A program made the translations under genes and the position numbers. This document shows positions 34,101 through 43,239 of a DNA stretch of 64,000 nucleotides, piece by piece. Source of the DNA: Phyto melanocephala (Eukaryota > Arthropoda > Insecta > Diptera > Rhinophoridae); assembly GCA_941918925.1 (NCBI GenBank), contig OW799233.1:137400533-137464532 (forward strand), given 5' to 3'. The notes under the pieces are model-generated. The model was not told the DNA's origin and did no database searches. It saw only the letters and a program-made list of their open reading frames with translations. Every line of letters starts with the position of its first letter. The stretch's first letter is position 1.

Positions 34101-35665
34101 GTGGAATTAAAAATGTGTGTTAAGGTTTCACTGATCTCATTCTTTATTTCAATCTTGGTCTCAAGTTTGGTTAGTTTGGCTTATATTTTCTGTGCAATTT
34201 TCTTGTCATTTTAATTCCTTTATATTTACTTATATTTAAATTATTACATTATATTTTTATAGTTTAAGTAAAAAGCATTGTAAATTTTTTTTTAGTGGAT
34301 GTTTGTAGTAGTAGATGTTGTAGATGTTATGGCCTAGAGGCTTGGTTGCCGAAATTTAAATAAATAAATAAAAAAAAAAATAAAAAAAAAATTAAAAAAA
34401 AAAATAAAAATATAAAAATAATATATTAAATAATAAATAAAAAAAAATATAAAAAAATTTTTTTTTGGCTCAGCTGGGATTCGATGCCACGTTTTCTCTA
34501 ACCAGTACACACTTTTGTATGTATGTATGTTGTTGTTGTAATGTTGTTTTTGTGAAAAAAAAATCGAGGTGGTCGTGGGTTTTTGCTCATATCTCAGTTG
34601 TTTATGTACCGATGTTTCTTATTTTCTATACCGATCTACTCCCAAATATGTCTGATATTTTAATACCTCACCCTATTCATAAGCTTTCAGAAAATATATA
34701 CTTTATGGGGTCGGAAATGAAGTTTGTTACAATTTCACACGGAATGACAAACCTATATATACCCTTTTTCACTGTGTGAAGGGTATAAAAACACTACAAA
34801 AATTAATCACGAACTAAAAAATCGTTGTTACAAATGACAACGAACAAACCGGTTTATATTTTTTTTAAAGTTTGTATAAAACTCTTGTGAAATATTTGAC
34901 TAAAAATTTTGCTGTTTTTTTTTCCATTCAAGGTTATGGCCTAGGTGCTGCTATTGGTTTATTTAGTGCCTCCGTAAATCCAAATATGTCAGATCCCTTT
35001 GCCAATGAAAAGAAACAAACAGCACGCGAAATTTTTAGAGAAATGCGCTCCACAACACATGGTTATGCTAAAAATTTTGCTTTAATTGGTTGTGTATTTT
35101 CAGCTGTTGAATGTGCAATTGAAAGTGTAAGTATATTTTTTTCATTCTATCAGCTACGTATATACACTAAGCTATAAAGTATTTTTTCAAAACAATTTCG
35201 AAAAAAAAAATTGCCAAACGTAGGGTTCGCTTTCTAAAATTTTGGTTTTATTTTTGGCATTTAATATGTGATTTACCGATATGGTAACTCAACTCGGCAT
35301 TCTAACACCAGATCTAAAACTAAAACTGCTTTTATTAAAAAAAAAAAAAACAGCTAAATAAAATATTTTAACATACATATGTTTTTTATCTCAATATTTT
35401 ATAAGCAAAAGTTTAATATGCCAAAGATATAAACTTTTTTCGAAATTGCTTTAAAAAATTCCTTATATTCGAAAGTGTGAAATAACATTTGAAAAATTTT
35501 TAATTTTAGAAACGTGGTGTTACTGATTGGCGAAATGGCACGTATGCTGGTGCCGTAACTGGTGGTTTAATTGGCTTGAGAGCTGGTGTTAAAGCTGGTC
35601 TTATTGGTGCCGCTGGTTTTGCAGCCTTCTCCACAATCATTGATTATTATATGCACAGCAGATAA
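28761..35665 (+). CDS. Tim22: Mitochondrial import inner membrane translocase subunit Tim22, 4 exons, 193 aa
   Basis: Exons: 28761-28867, 28931-29055, 34933-35126, 35510-35665, all with GT...AG introns and matching phases, 194 codons including the stop. Tim22 forms the channel of the TIM22 complex in the mitochondrial inner membrane, which inserts metabolite carriers and other multi-pass proteins. Visible Tim17/22/23-family features: [20 protein letters not shown] spanning the exon 2/3 junction (first membrane segment with paired Cys), [17 protein letters not shown], then [19 protein letters not shown], the family signature, and [20 protein letters not shown], the last membrane segment. Length is typical. 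Intron 2 (29,056-34,932) is 5.9 kb of transposons; the other introns are 63 and 383 bp. AATAAA at 35,709-35,714 lies 44 nt after the stop. Confidence 0.96.
29345..29505 (+). mobile_element. DINE-1-like 3' fragment in Tim22 intron 2
   Basis: Contains a GTCY-type run (acagacagacagacggacag), 'catagctagatcg' and 'tatatatactttatggggtt', then ends gtgggcataaaaaaag. It matches the older subfamily seen at 4,960 and, reversed, at 37,850. Confidence 0.55.
29506..30104. repeat. Intronic AT-rich DNA with an unclassified repeat
   Basis: The segment about 29,808-29,960 (aattgtaaccattttt, gaatgcattttcgaaatcat, cgatttcatcatcagcact) recurs, diverged, at 37,525-37,620 in this window. It is therefore dispersed. 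A second 'caaatttcattgaattgtaac' lies at 30,057-30,077, just before the LINE starts. No coding capacity. Confidence 0.45.
30108..32816 (+). pseudogene. LINE ORF2 pseudogene (endonuclease end and reverse transcriptase)
   Basis: 30,108-30,290: [20 protein letters not shown] and [13 protein letters not shown], the C-terminal end of an APE endonuclease (SRH replaces the usual SDH). A frameshift follows near 30,600. [12 protein letters not shown] (about 30,867-30,902) is the first RT block; [20 protein letters not shown] (about 31,085-31,145) the next, cut by the nested insertion. From 31,734 an uninterrupted frame of 360 codons reads [20 protein letters not shown] (first catalytic Asp), [13 protein letters not shown], then [11 protein letters not shown] with the FADD catalytic pair (about 32,018). 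The long open last part means the copy is not very old. Confidence 0.85.
31146..31720 (-). mobile_element. Second LINE 3' fragment nested in the first LINE
   Basis: On the minus strand 31,709-31,314 encodes an RT C-terminal tail ([20 protein letters not shown] ... [19 protein letters not shown] ... [19 protein letters not shown]), then a short 3' UTR, ending in a (TAA)n tail seen on the plus strand as (ATT)n at 31,148-31,186. The insertion splits the host LINE's RT between TEH and DKGVCVLLS. No clear target duplication is visible, and a few host codons may be missing. Confidence 0.8.
32847..34144 (-). mobile_element. mariner/Tc1-superfamily transposon, 1,298 bp, inside the LINE
   Basis: The ends are inverted repeats: AAGAATGAGATCGATAAAAC at the left against AAGAATGAGATCAGTGAAAC from the right, extending about 28 bp. 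TA flanks both sides (32,845-32,846 and 34,145-34,146). It is inserted in the 3' UTR of the LINE in Tim22 intron 2. It encodes one transposase on the minus strand. Confidence 0.9.
32982..33995 (-). pseudogene. mariner-type transposase, single frame with two stop codons
   Basis: All 338 codons from 33,995 to 32,982 lie in one frame, broken only by TGA (33,588-33,590) and TAA (about 33,279). N-terminal helix-turn-helix: [20 protein letters not shown]; second: [20 protein letters not shown]. Catalytic blocks: CIMDDETYV (first Asp), [18 protein letters not shown] (second Asp) and [19 protein letters not shown], where the expected third acid, 37 residues after the second Asp, is Lys. The spacing fits the DD37E group of the superfamily. 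The Lys plus two stops make it inactive, but the reading frame is otherwise intact, implying recent activity. Confidence 0.88.
34373..34790 (+). mobile_element. DINE-1-like element, 3' half, in Tim22 intron 2
   Basis: Follows the LINE tail. After an A/T-only run come GGCTCAGCTGGGATTCGATG (34,466), the 'gttgttgttgtaatgttg' block and the GGGGTCGGAAATGA block. It ends GAAGGGTATAAAAA, 142 bp before exon 3. The GTCY run and its flanks are deleted compared with other copies (joined at 'cctcaccctattcataag'). Confidence 0.7.
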
Positions 35666-35978
35666 GAATATTGATTTTTAGTTAAAAATAGTTTGTATTG
35701 TTAGAGTTAATAAAATGCGCTTCTTTCTATTTTACCCAAACGAAGGTAAATAAAGAAAAAAAAAAGAAGTTAGAAAGTGTTACTGGAAATTTTTGAATTG
35801 TTTTGAGAAATTTTAAGGGTTGACTAAAGTTACATTTTCTGAACAATTCCTTTGCTGACAAACCTAAAATTCAGTTTACAATGGTTGTATATACTAACTA
35901 AAAGTCACATGAGTAAAATATGTAAGGGGTTATTCGATTTGAAAGAAAATAGTTTTTAATTAAATATAATGCATTAAG
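35666..35978. other. 3' flank of Tim22
   Basis: Contains the AATAAA signal at 35,709-35,714 and a second at 35,749. No other feature. Confidence 0.4.
35709..35714 (+). terminator. Tim22 poly(A) signal
   Basis: AATAAA 44 nt after the Tim22 stop codon, followed by a T-rich segment. It is the first canonical signal downstream. Confidence 0.6.
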
Positions 35979-36130
35979 TCAGACATATTTATTAATGGTA
36001 GTCTTGATTTTTTTGCTGATTATTTTTTTCTACACTAATTTTAAACTTTAGCTGTCAAAGTGCGTAAATAAAAAACAATAAAAAAACATTCTCTTCGAAC
36101 TACGATTACCTGATGAATAAATATGCCCTG
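35979..36130. mobile_element. hAT-type MITE, 152 bp, with exact 8-bp duplication
   Basis: GCATTAAG is duplicated at 35,971-35,978 and 36,131-36,138. The right end (TACCTGATGAATAAATATGC) matches the family at 8,708; the left end (acatatttattaatggta) has drifted. Lies 314 bp after the Tim22 stop codon. Confidence 0.8.
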
Positions 36131-36300
36131 GCATTAAGCATACAAATTTGAAATTTTTTATTTTCGAATCGAATTAGATAACCACAGCTGTTTTTTTAAC
36201 TTGGCTACTGTTTCTATTTTTATCAATTCGATTCATATAAAATTAAACCGTTATTTTTGAATGTGGTATAAGTTCATTTTTTTATGTATCGAAATATTAA

Positions 36301-36685
36301 GGGCCAATTCAAAGTCGACTCTCATATTGTACTATGTCATATAATTCATATTAATATGACTAGTGACTTTGAACACCTTTTGTTAACAAATTATGTATTT
36401 AATACAAGAAAGAAGACAAAGAGATGACGCTGTTAAAAATTGTATGTATACAGAAAAGAAGAAAATAGAAAATTTTCTCTCTGAGAGGTGAGAAGCGAAG
36501 AAATTCTCTCTGAGAGACAGTATGGTTAAAAGTATAACATAAACAATTTCTTATACATAGGAAACAAATGTGTAAAGTCATATTATTTTTTTTGTATGGA
36601 AATTACTAACAAAAATTGTATGCATGCATAAAATAATATGAAATAGTACAAATATGACTGATATGCAACCACTTTGAATTGGCCC
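36301..36685. mobile_element. 385-bp MITE with GGGCCAATTCAAAG termini, copy 2
   Basis: Same length and nearly identical sequence to 14,022-14,406, flanked by TAA on both sides (36,298-36,300, 36,686-36,688). TAA fits the PIF/Harbinger target preference. A 60-codon minus-strand frame is conserved between the two copies only because the copies are near-identical; it is not called a gene. Confidence 0.87.
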
Positions 36686-37847
36686 TAAATGTTTTGCGTA
36701 AACAATAACGCTGACGTAATTTTTATTGGGTCCCGACCGAAATTCAGTTTTGAAGGATTTTTTTTCTCAATTTGTTGTAAATCTTAATCGTTTGTAATTA
36801 TGTTTAATAAAATTTTTTGAAATTTTCAATAGCGAAATTTATCAACAAATGTATGTATGTAGCAACACCAATCAACTCTTTAGACCACAGTCAAAGATCG
36901 AAAATCGCTAATAGAAGCCAATACTAATTAAAGTTATTTTAAAAAAATAAGCAGTTATCATGTCACCGCGTAAGTTGAAGGAGAAATATTTAAACAACTT
37001 ATATTGTTACATACCTGCCTTTTTCAGTAGCTGCTTGTTTTGAATTCATCTTTTATAAGTCGATTGTGCAAACGCAGGACATTCACTAAAACAAGTTTTT
37101 CCTTTAATCTGTAATACATTTAGCAGCAAACAATTCTTATATTTTAATAAAAACGTTCCTCTATGCTATCAAAAAATCTGCCAGAGTTGTACCTAAAAAG
37201 ATTTAAATATTTGTTATATCTTGTGAATTAGAATTTTTCGTTTATAATAAGTCAGTTCCCGTACTCTGATCCCGGGAAATCGCAATCTTATCGAAAGAGA
37301 AATATTCTTCTTAATACACGAAACAGCCCAGACCTTTTCTAAATGTAAATTGTTAAACAATAAGCTGTTTGAACAATTATACACAAATTTAAAAGCTGAT
37401 TTATAAAAGCAAAATTTAAAAGTAAGTTTTTTGTTTGTCAAACAACTTAAAGTCTAAAATGGGATTGTATATCTTTTCAAGTTTATTTATTCTATTATTT
37501 AGCTTCCTAAGACATTTTCCAAATTAAATTAAATTGTAACCATTTTAATTATATATTAAAAATTATTCCGCATTTAGCCTAATGCATTTTCGAAACCAGC
37601 TACGATTTCATCATTAGTTTATCGGTATACTCGTATATAAGTAAAAATATAATATATAAACGACTATTTATGTTACAATTAAATGAAATTAGAATTAGGG
37701 AATCATATATGTATTTCTAAATTTGTCTTTCTTTTCCTATCAAATGACATTTTTCTACATGTTTATATTTTAACTACTTTTTTTGTTATGCTTTCTATAT
37801 CCATCCTTTGACTAGAATTATTGAAAGCACAGTTGTATTTTTTTACC
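36686..37847. other. Intergenic AT-rich DNA with a dispersed repeat
   Basis: 37,525-37,690 is related to 29,808-29,960. It also has a weak inverted repeat of 'aaattaaattgtaacc' (37,524) against 'gttacaattaaatgaaatt' (37,674). No gene seen in the rest. Confidence 0.4.
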
Positions 37848-38405
37848 CGCCACTAAAAAATATGGTGGGGGTATATTTTTTTTTGTCATACCGTTTGTAA
37901 CACATCGAAATATCAATTTTAGACCACATAAAATATATATTTTCTGAGTCCTGGTTTCATTTTATGACGACCATCCATCCGTCTGTTGAAAGCACGATAG
38001 AGTTCGGACCGAAAAAGCGAGGGGGGCTCAAATTTTGCCAGAATAAAATAAAATTGGTTAAATCTGTGCATTAGAAAAGGAGCTATAGATCAAAATGTAC
38101 GAAAATTTATACCGCACAGTGTCTTTTTTGGTATATTCAAAGTTTAAAACCTAATAAAACTGTCAAAGTTAGATGTACGATTCTGAAAATTTGCAAACAT
38201 TGCTCTTTGGTCAAAGGCTTTGTTCTAACGGAAAATAAATTTGACACGCCCACTTTTACACCCACCTCCCATATAACGCTTTATCTTAAATTCATATAAT
38301 TTCTTTATGAATAAAGATTTTGGAATAATAAAGGGCTATATTGAAATACCTAAGTTGTATTTATTAGCAGAAACAACTTCGACACGCCTACTACAACGCC
38401 CACTT
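37848..38405 (-). mobile_element. Older DINE-1-like repeat
   Basis: Read in reverse it shares the 'tatattttctgag' and GTCY-type block (near 37,975) and 'gtcataccgtttgtaacac' with the fragments at 4,960 and 29,345. Its inner part (cgcccacttttacacccacc, catataacgctttat) recalls 4,728-4,760. It is cut at the right by a hAT MITE. Confidence 0.5.
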
Positions 38406-38612
38406 TATATTATATTTATTCATCAGGTAATTGCAGTTCGGAGAGAATTTTTTTGTTTATATTTCTTATATAAGATGTTTGATATTTAAAATAAATGAGA
38501 GGAGAGAAAATTGTTTTTTATCTATAGACTTTGACAGCTGAAATTTAAAATAAGTGAAGAGAAAAACAATCAGCTGACGAAACAAGACTACCTGATGAAT
38601 AAATGCGCCTTG
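38406..38612. mobile_element. hAT-type MITE, partly degraded
   Basis: The left end has lost its first bases (atatttattcatcaggtaat). The right end reads ctacctgatgaataaatgcg then CCTTG. Internal 'gcagttcggagagaa' and 'gctgacgaaacaagac' blocks match the family. No duplication visible. Confidence 0.6.
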
Positions 38613-40047
38613 CATGAATATATTAATTATTAATTGATAATAAGAGTTACATACCTCTGATCTTTTTTTATTAAAATTATTTTGTTTTTTTTTCAAGGAC
38701 TAAAAATTTAATTTCTAAAAATGTGTCATTTTTGAAAACAGCGATTACAATTTTTTAATTATTTTTGTTGTCTTTATAATTTAATCCCAATGCTCGATTA
38801 TATATTTTTAAGAGTTTAAGTGATAAAGATGTAGCTTTAGCAAGTTACAAAATAAGGCTGCATGGCCGTTTACTTAGAGACGCAGGCTACAAAAATCTCT
38901 AAATATAGCTTTTAGAATTTTAGCGATAGAGATTTAGCTTTAGCAAGTTACAGAATAAACTGCTAGTTAGGTATAATTTCAATAGGTTTTTTTTAGAAAA
39001 CATCATTATAAATGAGGTCACAATTAAGCACCAAAATTTGGTTATGTGTATTGGTTTTCAAAAACTAAACTTTATTTTTATATTTTCCATTTATATAATA
39101 AAAACTATGAAACAAGGATATTCAAATAATATTAAACAACAATTTAATTTTAAACAAGCATATTACAGTTAAAAGATTAATTATTCGTTAAAAAACTTTT
39201 GATATAAATTATAGTTGTAGCTTTTTTATATTTGATATTTTTATGACAGTTGGTTTAAATTTGTAGACTTGCATACTGGTCATACATCTAACAGTACTTT
39301 TAAATGTTTAATTTAATTAAAGGCTACTATGCCTTTAATGTATCACTACAGCAAAAAATAATCCTGTAAAAAATTTTGTGTATATTTAAACAAATGAAAA
39401 GAAACGTGTATTGTATTTTAGTATAAGTTTAACAAAATCAAGTAAAAACTATATTAACTTAAAGAAATTTACATTAAAATTTGTACACATAATCCCAAGT
39501 AAAATTTTTTTATCGACTAGTCTTGGTTGAACTTCAGCATTCAAAGTTTATAAATTAGAAATAATTCTCTCTCTTCTCTTATTTATCTCAAATATCAAAC
39601 TTCATGTAGGTATAAAAGACATAATCAAAAAAAAATCTTAAATTCATAATCAATTAATATGCCTTGATTAAACCTTTGTTTAACAGTTTTTGTATTTTTA
39701 ATTTTACGAAAAAATAAAATACATTTCATACAAAAACAAAAACCTTAAATTTTCGATTAGTTGAAAATAGTTGGAATTTCAGAAACTTTGGATTTTTTAT
39801 TTACTTTTAATTATTTCAAATTACTTATTTTGTTAAAAAAATATATGTTTGGACTTTTGCAAGACCAAAATTCTTTATGTGAATACCATTAATATAATTC
39901 TTTTTACTGCGATTATTTATGAGCCATTTTATAGAATTTAGTGAAGATTTTATTAATGATAATTAGCCCCCTCTAGACCAATATAGTGGTTATAACGTGC
40001 ATAACATTTTACGAAAAAAAACATATATTTTAAATACTTATGTATGT
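38613..40047. other. Intergenic AT-rich DNA; decayed hAT MITE at 39,560-39,667
   Basis: 39,560-39,667 is a strongly mutated relative of the 8,708 MITE (ctcttatttatctcaaatat, caaacttcatgta, tatgccttgat). Two diverged copies of 'gatagagatttagctttagcaagttaca' lie near 38,820-38,855 and 38,930-38,955. No gene seen. Confidence 0.4.
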
Positions 40048-40981
40048 ATTTCCATTAGGGTTTGGGATCCGGGCGGGAATTCCCGGGAATGAACCACTTA
40101 GTATTCCCGGAAAAATTTTGCTCTTATTCCCGGGAAAACGGGAAATAAAAAATATGTAGTATATTAGGAAATATATTTAATTTTATTTTTAATTTCTTAT
40201 CTGTTTTGGTAAATTTAGAGAATATTTGAATAAAAAGTAAGGTTTTTAATTTGTTAGCGTTTTTTAATTGTTAAGTATTTACAACTTTTCTCAAATACGA
40301 ATATGGAAAAGAAAAACAAACATCGGTCAAAAATATTTTACGCCAAAATTAACGACTTTCTGGAATTATTTTTAATAAGTACTTATAAATTTCAAGTGAA
40401 TTAATTATATACATACATAATTAATTGTTTTCTTGTATATAAATGTTTTTTATAACAACCGTAAATCCAGCAGTAGTTTCCGTGGTTCATTTTTATAAAT
40501 ATAATCGTATGTACAAATTGTTTTTAAAAGTGGTCACAGAATTTGTAAGTATAATTTTTTTTATTTATGATTGAATTTTTTTAATAATACTTCTTTTGAA
40601 AATTCACTTTGTTTAGAAGCAAAATGTCTGAAGTCTGGAACTATTTTCAAAAAGTGGACAACGCAGCACAATGTAATATTTTCCCGAAAAGGTTAATGTC
40701 CAAGGGCGGTAGTACTAGTGGTCTCATACGGCACCTTCTTTTGGTTCATAAAATAAATTTAAAAACGATTCTTCAAAACTTGCACCAAGTAAAAAAATAA
40801 TTCCACCATTAAAAGTTTTTTAGACACCCAAACATTACCAGAAATTGTTTCAAAATTGGCAGCAGTCGATGGAATATCTATTCGAACAATTACACAAAGT
40901 TCTTTTATTAGTCAAAATTTTTTCAGTAAAAATATGACATTACCAAAATTAAACTGATGTTAAAAACATTGCCATAAAATA

Positions 40982-41981
40982 GGTGTGTTCCACAAGATCT
41001 CGGACAAGTTCGGACTAATGAGAGTAAAATAAAAATTACTCTCTAAATTTGCCAAAACTACCCAAAATTGCTGGAACGCAAAAAACCAATTTTGCACTTC
41101 TTGTAATACTAATGGTGCTTACTTTTTAAATTAAAATCTATTTAAGTGATTTTAGACGCTTAAAAGCAATAACATTATAAAAACAAAACATTTGCATCAT
41201 TGCCAACAAATGTTAAAAATAATTTAAAAAGAACTGAAAGAAAAGCTGAGCCAGTGTAAATTTTTTAAAAGTATTTATTTTAAAGAACAAGGGAGATATC
41301 TATTCACTAATGTATTTACCACTTTAAATTTTTCATTAAAACCTTCCATTTTGCTTTTTAATATATTTTTTAACAAAAACTAAACTTTTTTTTTGCTTGC
41401 AAATTTTTTGATTAATTTTCAGTTTCATATGTAAACAAAAAACAGCTGATTGTTAAATTCTTGTCCGAACTTACCCAAAGAAAAAGTTCGTGCAAATTTG
41501 TACAGGAAATGAAAAAACAGTCGTGATTCAGCTCTGGTCGGGTCAAGAGCTCGCGCGTCATTGCCATTATCTCTTAAGGGCAATCAGGCCGTCCTTTTCA
41601 TCCGTCTTCGAGAGTTTCGCGTCTCACTCTCGCATTGGTTAATTGCGTGGCGTCGGTTAACTGTACCGAGATACAGGTATTCGGAGTCTCAATTGACCAC
41701 ATGCAAAAATTTTGAGAAGATAATTTTGCGTTCAGCTCCGGCTTCCTATATGAAGGTATAGGTCGAATTGTGGATACTGAACCATCGTGGGATACCATGG
41801 CATTATTAGTTCAGAAACTAGCCATTTATTTAATTATTAGAACCCAAAAAAAAAAAAAAGAAAGAAATGAAAAAATTACTCTCTCAATTACTCTCATAAT
41901 TGAACAAAAATTGTTATGTGGAACGCTTTTGGGTAACTTTGGGCAAGTTCGGACTGTTTCGTTATGCATGTGGAACAGAGC
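40982..41981. mobile_element. TA-flanked MITE nested in the hAT element
   Basis: The ends are GGTGTGTTCCACA and, reversed from the right, GCTCTGTTCCACA (11 of 13 match). The first 110 bp and last 110 bp share inverted motifs (caagttcggact, ttactctct, tggaacgc). TA lies on both sides (40,980-40,981, 41,982-41,983). Without the retroposon inside, its length would be about 640 bp. No transposase found. Confidence 0.7.
41518..41863 (+). mobile_element. Short retroposon (SINE-like or deleted LINE) with 12-bp target duplication
   Basis: Starts CAGTCGTGATTCAGCTCTGG and ends in an A-rich tail (from 41,846). It is flanked by the identical 12-mer GAAATGAAAAAA at 41,506-41,517 and 41,864-41,875. The body is markedly more GC-rich than the surroundings (ggtcgggtcaagagctcgcg, tcgcgtctcactctcg, ttaattgcgtggcgtcgg). 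No tRNA-like A/B boxes and no RT frame are evident; open frames on both strands overlap and are taken as chance. It may be a 5S/tRNA-independent SINE, or the fused 5' and 3' ends of a LINE. Confidence 0.8.
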
Positions 41982-42439
41982 TAATATAACAACGCCGTTA
42001 AAAATACAATGGTGAAAACAATATCGAGTCAAATTTGTGACAATTTGTGGTTTGCTCTTGTATTAGACGAGTGGAGTAGTGTTGCCCAAAAAAAGTATCT
42101 GTTTACATGGCAATAATTATTTTTATAATTTGGGTTAAGTTTATATTTCCGGAAGATGTAATGCTGACACAATAAGGACTCTAATGGAAAATAAACTACT
42201 ACTAAAACAATGAGTTATTAACCAAATCGTGATGTTAATGTTAACAAACATTATTTATTTTAAAAGAAATATTATTTTCGGGAATCCCGGGAAGACGATT
42301 ATTCAATTCCCGTTTCCCGGGAAAGTAAAAAGGCCGGGAAATCCCAAACCCTAATTTCCATACATAAACTTATTCGTAGCACGTCGCATAAGCGTACATA
42401 TAAAAGTCTTCAAAAAATTTATTATCAAAAGGAATCAAA

Positions 42440-43239
42440 ACAAGTAAAAGCGCTATATTCGGCCGTGCCGAATCTTATATACCCTTCACAACGTGTAGTC
42501 ATGCAATAACAGTAAATTCACGTATGTATGTTAAAAAAAACAAAAAAAAAAAATAAAAAATAAAAAAAAAATTTAAAAAAAAAAAATTTAAAAAAAAATT
42601 AAAAAAAAAAAAATAATTATATACATATATAATATATATAAAACAAAAAAAAAATAAAAAAAAAATTAAAAAAAAAATAAATAAAAAAAAATAATAATAA
42701 AAATATATATAATATATTAAATAAAAAATAAAAAAAAAATAAAAAAAAAATTAAAAAAAAATTAAAAAAAAAATTTTAAAAAAATTTAAAAAAAATTTTT
42801 TTTGCCTCAGCTGGGATTCGATGCCACGTTTTCTCTAACCAGTATACACGTTTGTATGTATGTATGTTGTTGTTGTAATGTTGTTTTTATGAAAAGAAAA
42901 TCGAGGTGGTCGTGGGTTTTTGCTCATATCTCAGTTGTTTATGTACCGATGTTTTTGATTTTCAATACCGATCTACTCCCGAATATTTCTGATATTTTAA
43001 TACCTTACCCGGGTCCAACCTATGTCGGGGGGCTTCAAAAAGTTGATTTCAACATACACACGGACAGACGGTCAGACGGACAGACGGACAGACGGACAGA
43101 CGGTCAGGGCTTAATCGAATCCTCTATTCATAAGCTTTCAGAAAATATATACTTTATGGGGTCGGAAATGAAAATTGTAGAAATTTCACACGGAATGACA
43201 AACCTATATATACCCTTTTTCACTGTGTGAAGGGTATAA
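42440..43239 (+). mobile_element. DINE-1-like element, full common-subfamily copy
   Basis: Complete order of blocks: ACAAGTAAAAGCGCTATATT, the ATTCGG hairpin, A/T desert 42,535-42,800, CTCAGCTGGGATTCGATG, a long GTCY run of six units (about 43,062-43,105), GGGGTCGGAAATGA and GAAGGGTATAA. A 142-codon frame spans its right half because this copy lacks stops; it is repeat sequence. Confidence 0.8.

Larger units (their letters stand above)
30105..34372 (+). mobile_element. 5'-truncated LINE carrying two nested insertions
   Basis: It begins within the endonuclease domain, runs through a broken reverse transcriptase to 32,816, and after the mariner insertion (32,847-34,144) its 3' UTR continues 34,145-34,372, ending gccgaaatttaaataaataaataaaaaaa. 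The RT is also interrupted by a minus-strand LINE fragment at about 31,146-31,720. Most similar in style to jockey-group LINEs, though the clade was not determined. Confidence 0.8.
40612..42150 (+). pseudogene. hAT transposase pseudogene (BED finger and first DDE block)
   Basis: From about 40,621: KMSEVWNYFQKVDNAAQCNI ... GLIRHLLLVHKI, a BED-type zinc finger with the second Cys lost. After the nested insertion, about 42,040-42,115 reads CDNLWFALVLDEWSSVAQKK and YLFTWQ, the hAT block around the first catalytic Asp. The remaining two thirds of the enzyme, including the C-terminal dimerisation region, are missing, and frames shift. Confidence 0.75.
40056..42353 (+). mobile_element. hAT transposon with two levels of nested insertion
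   Basis: The terminal repeats begin TAGGGTTTGGGAT and end ATCCCAAACCCTA. The exact 8-bp duplication ATTTCCAT lies at 40,048-40,055 and 42,354-42,361. Mirrored 'ttcccgggaa' clusters fill both subterminal regions. Total 2,298 bp, of which 40,982-41,981 is a later insertion. Confidence 0.9.

Noticed and set aside
41561..41798. Overlapping 66-codon frames on both strands in the GC-rich retroposon
   Set aside because: GC-rich DNA lacks stops by chance; both strands are open at once and neither shows a domain.
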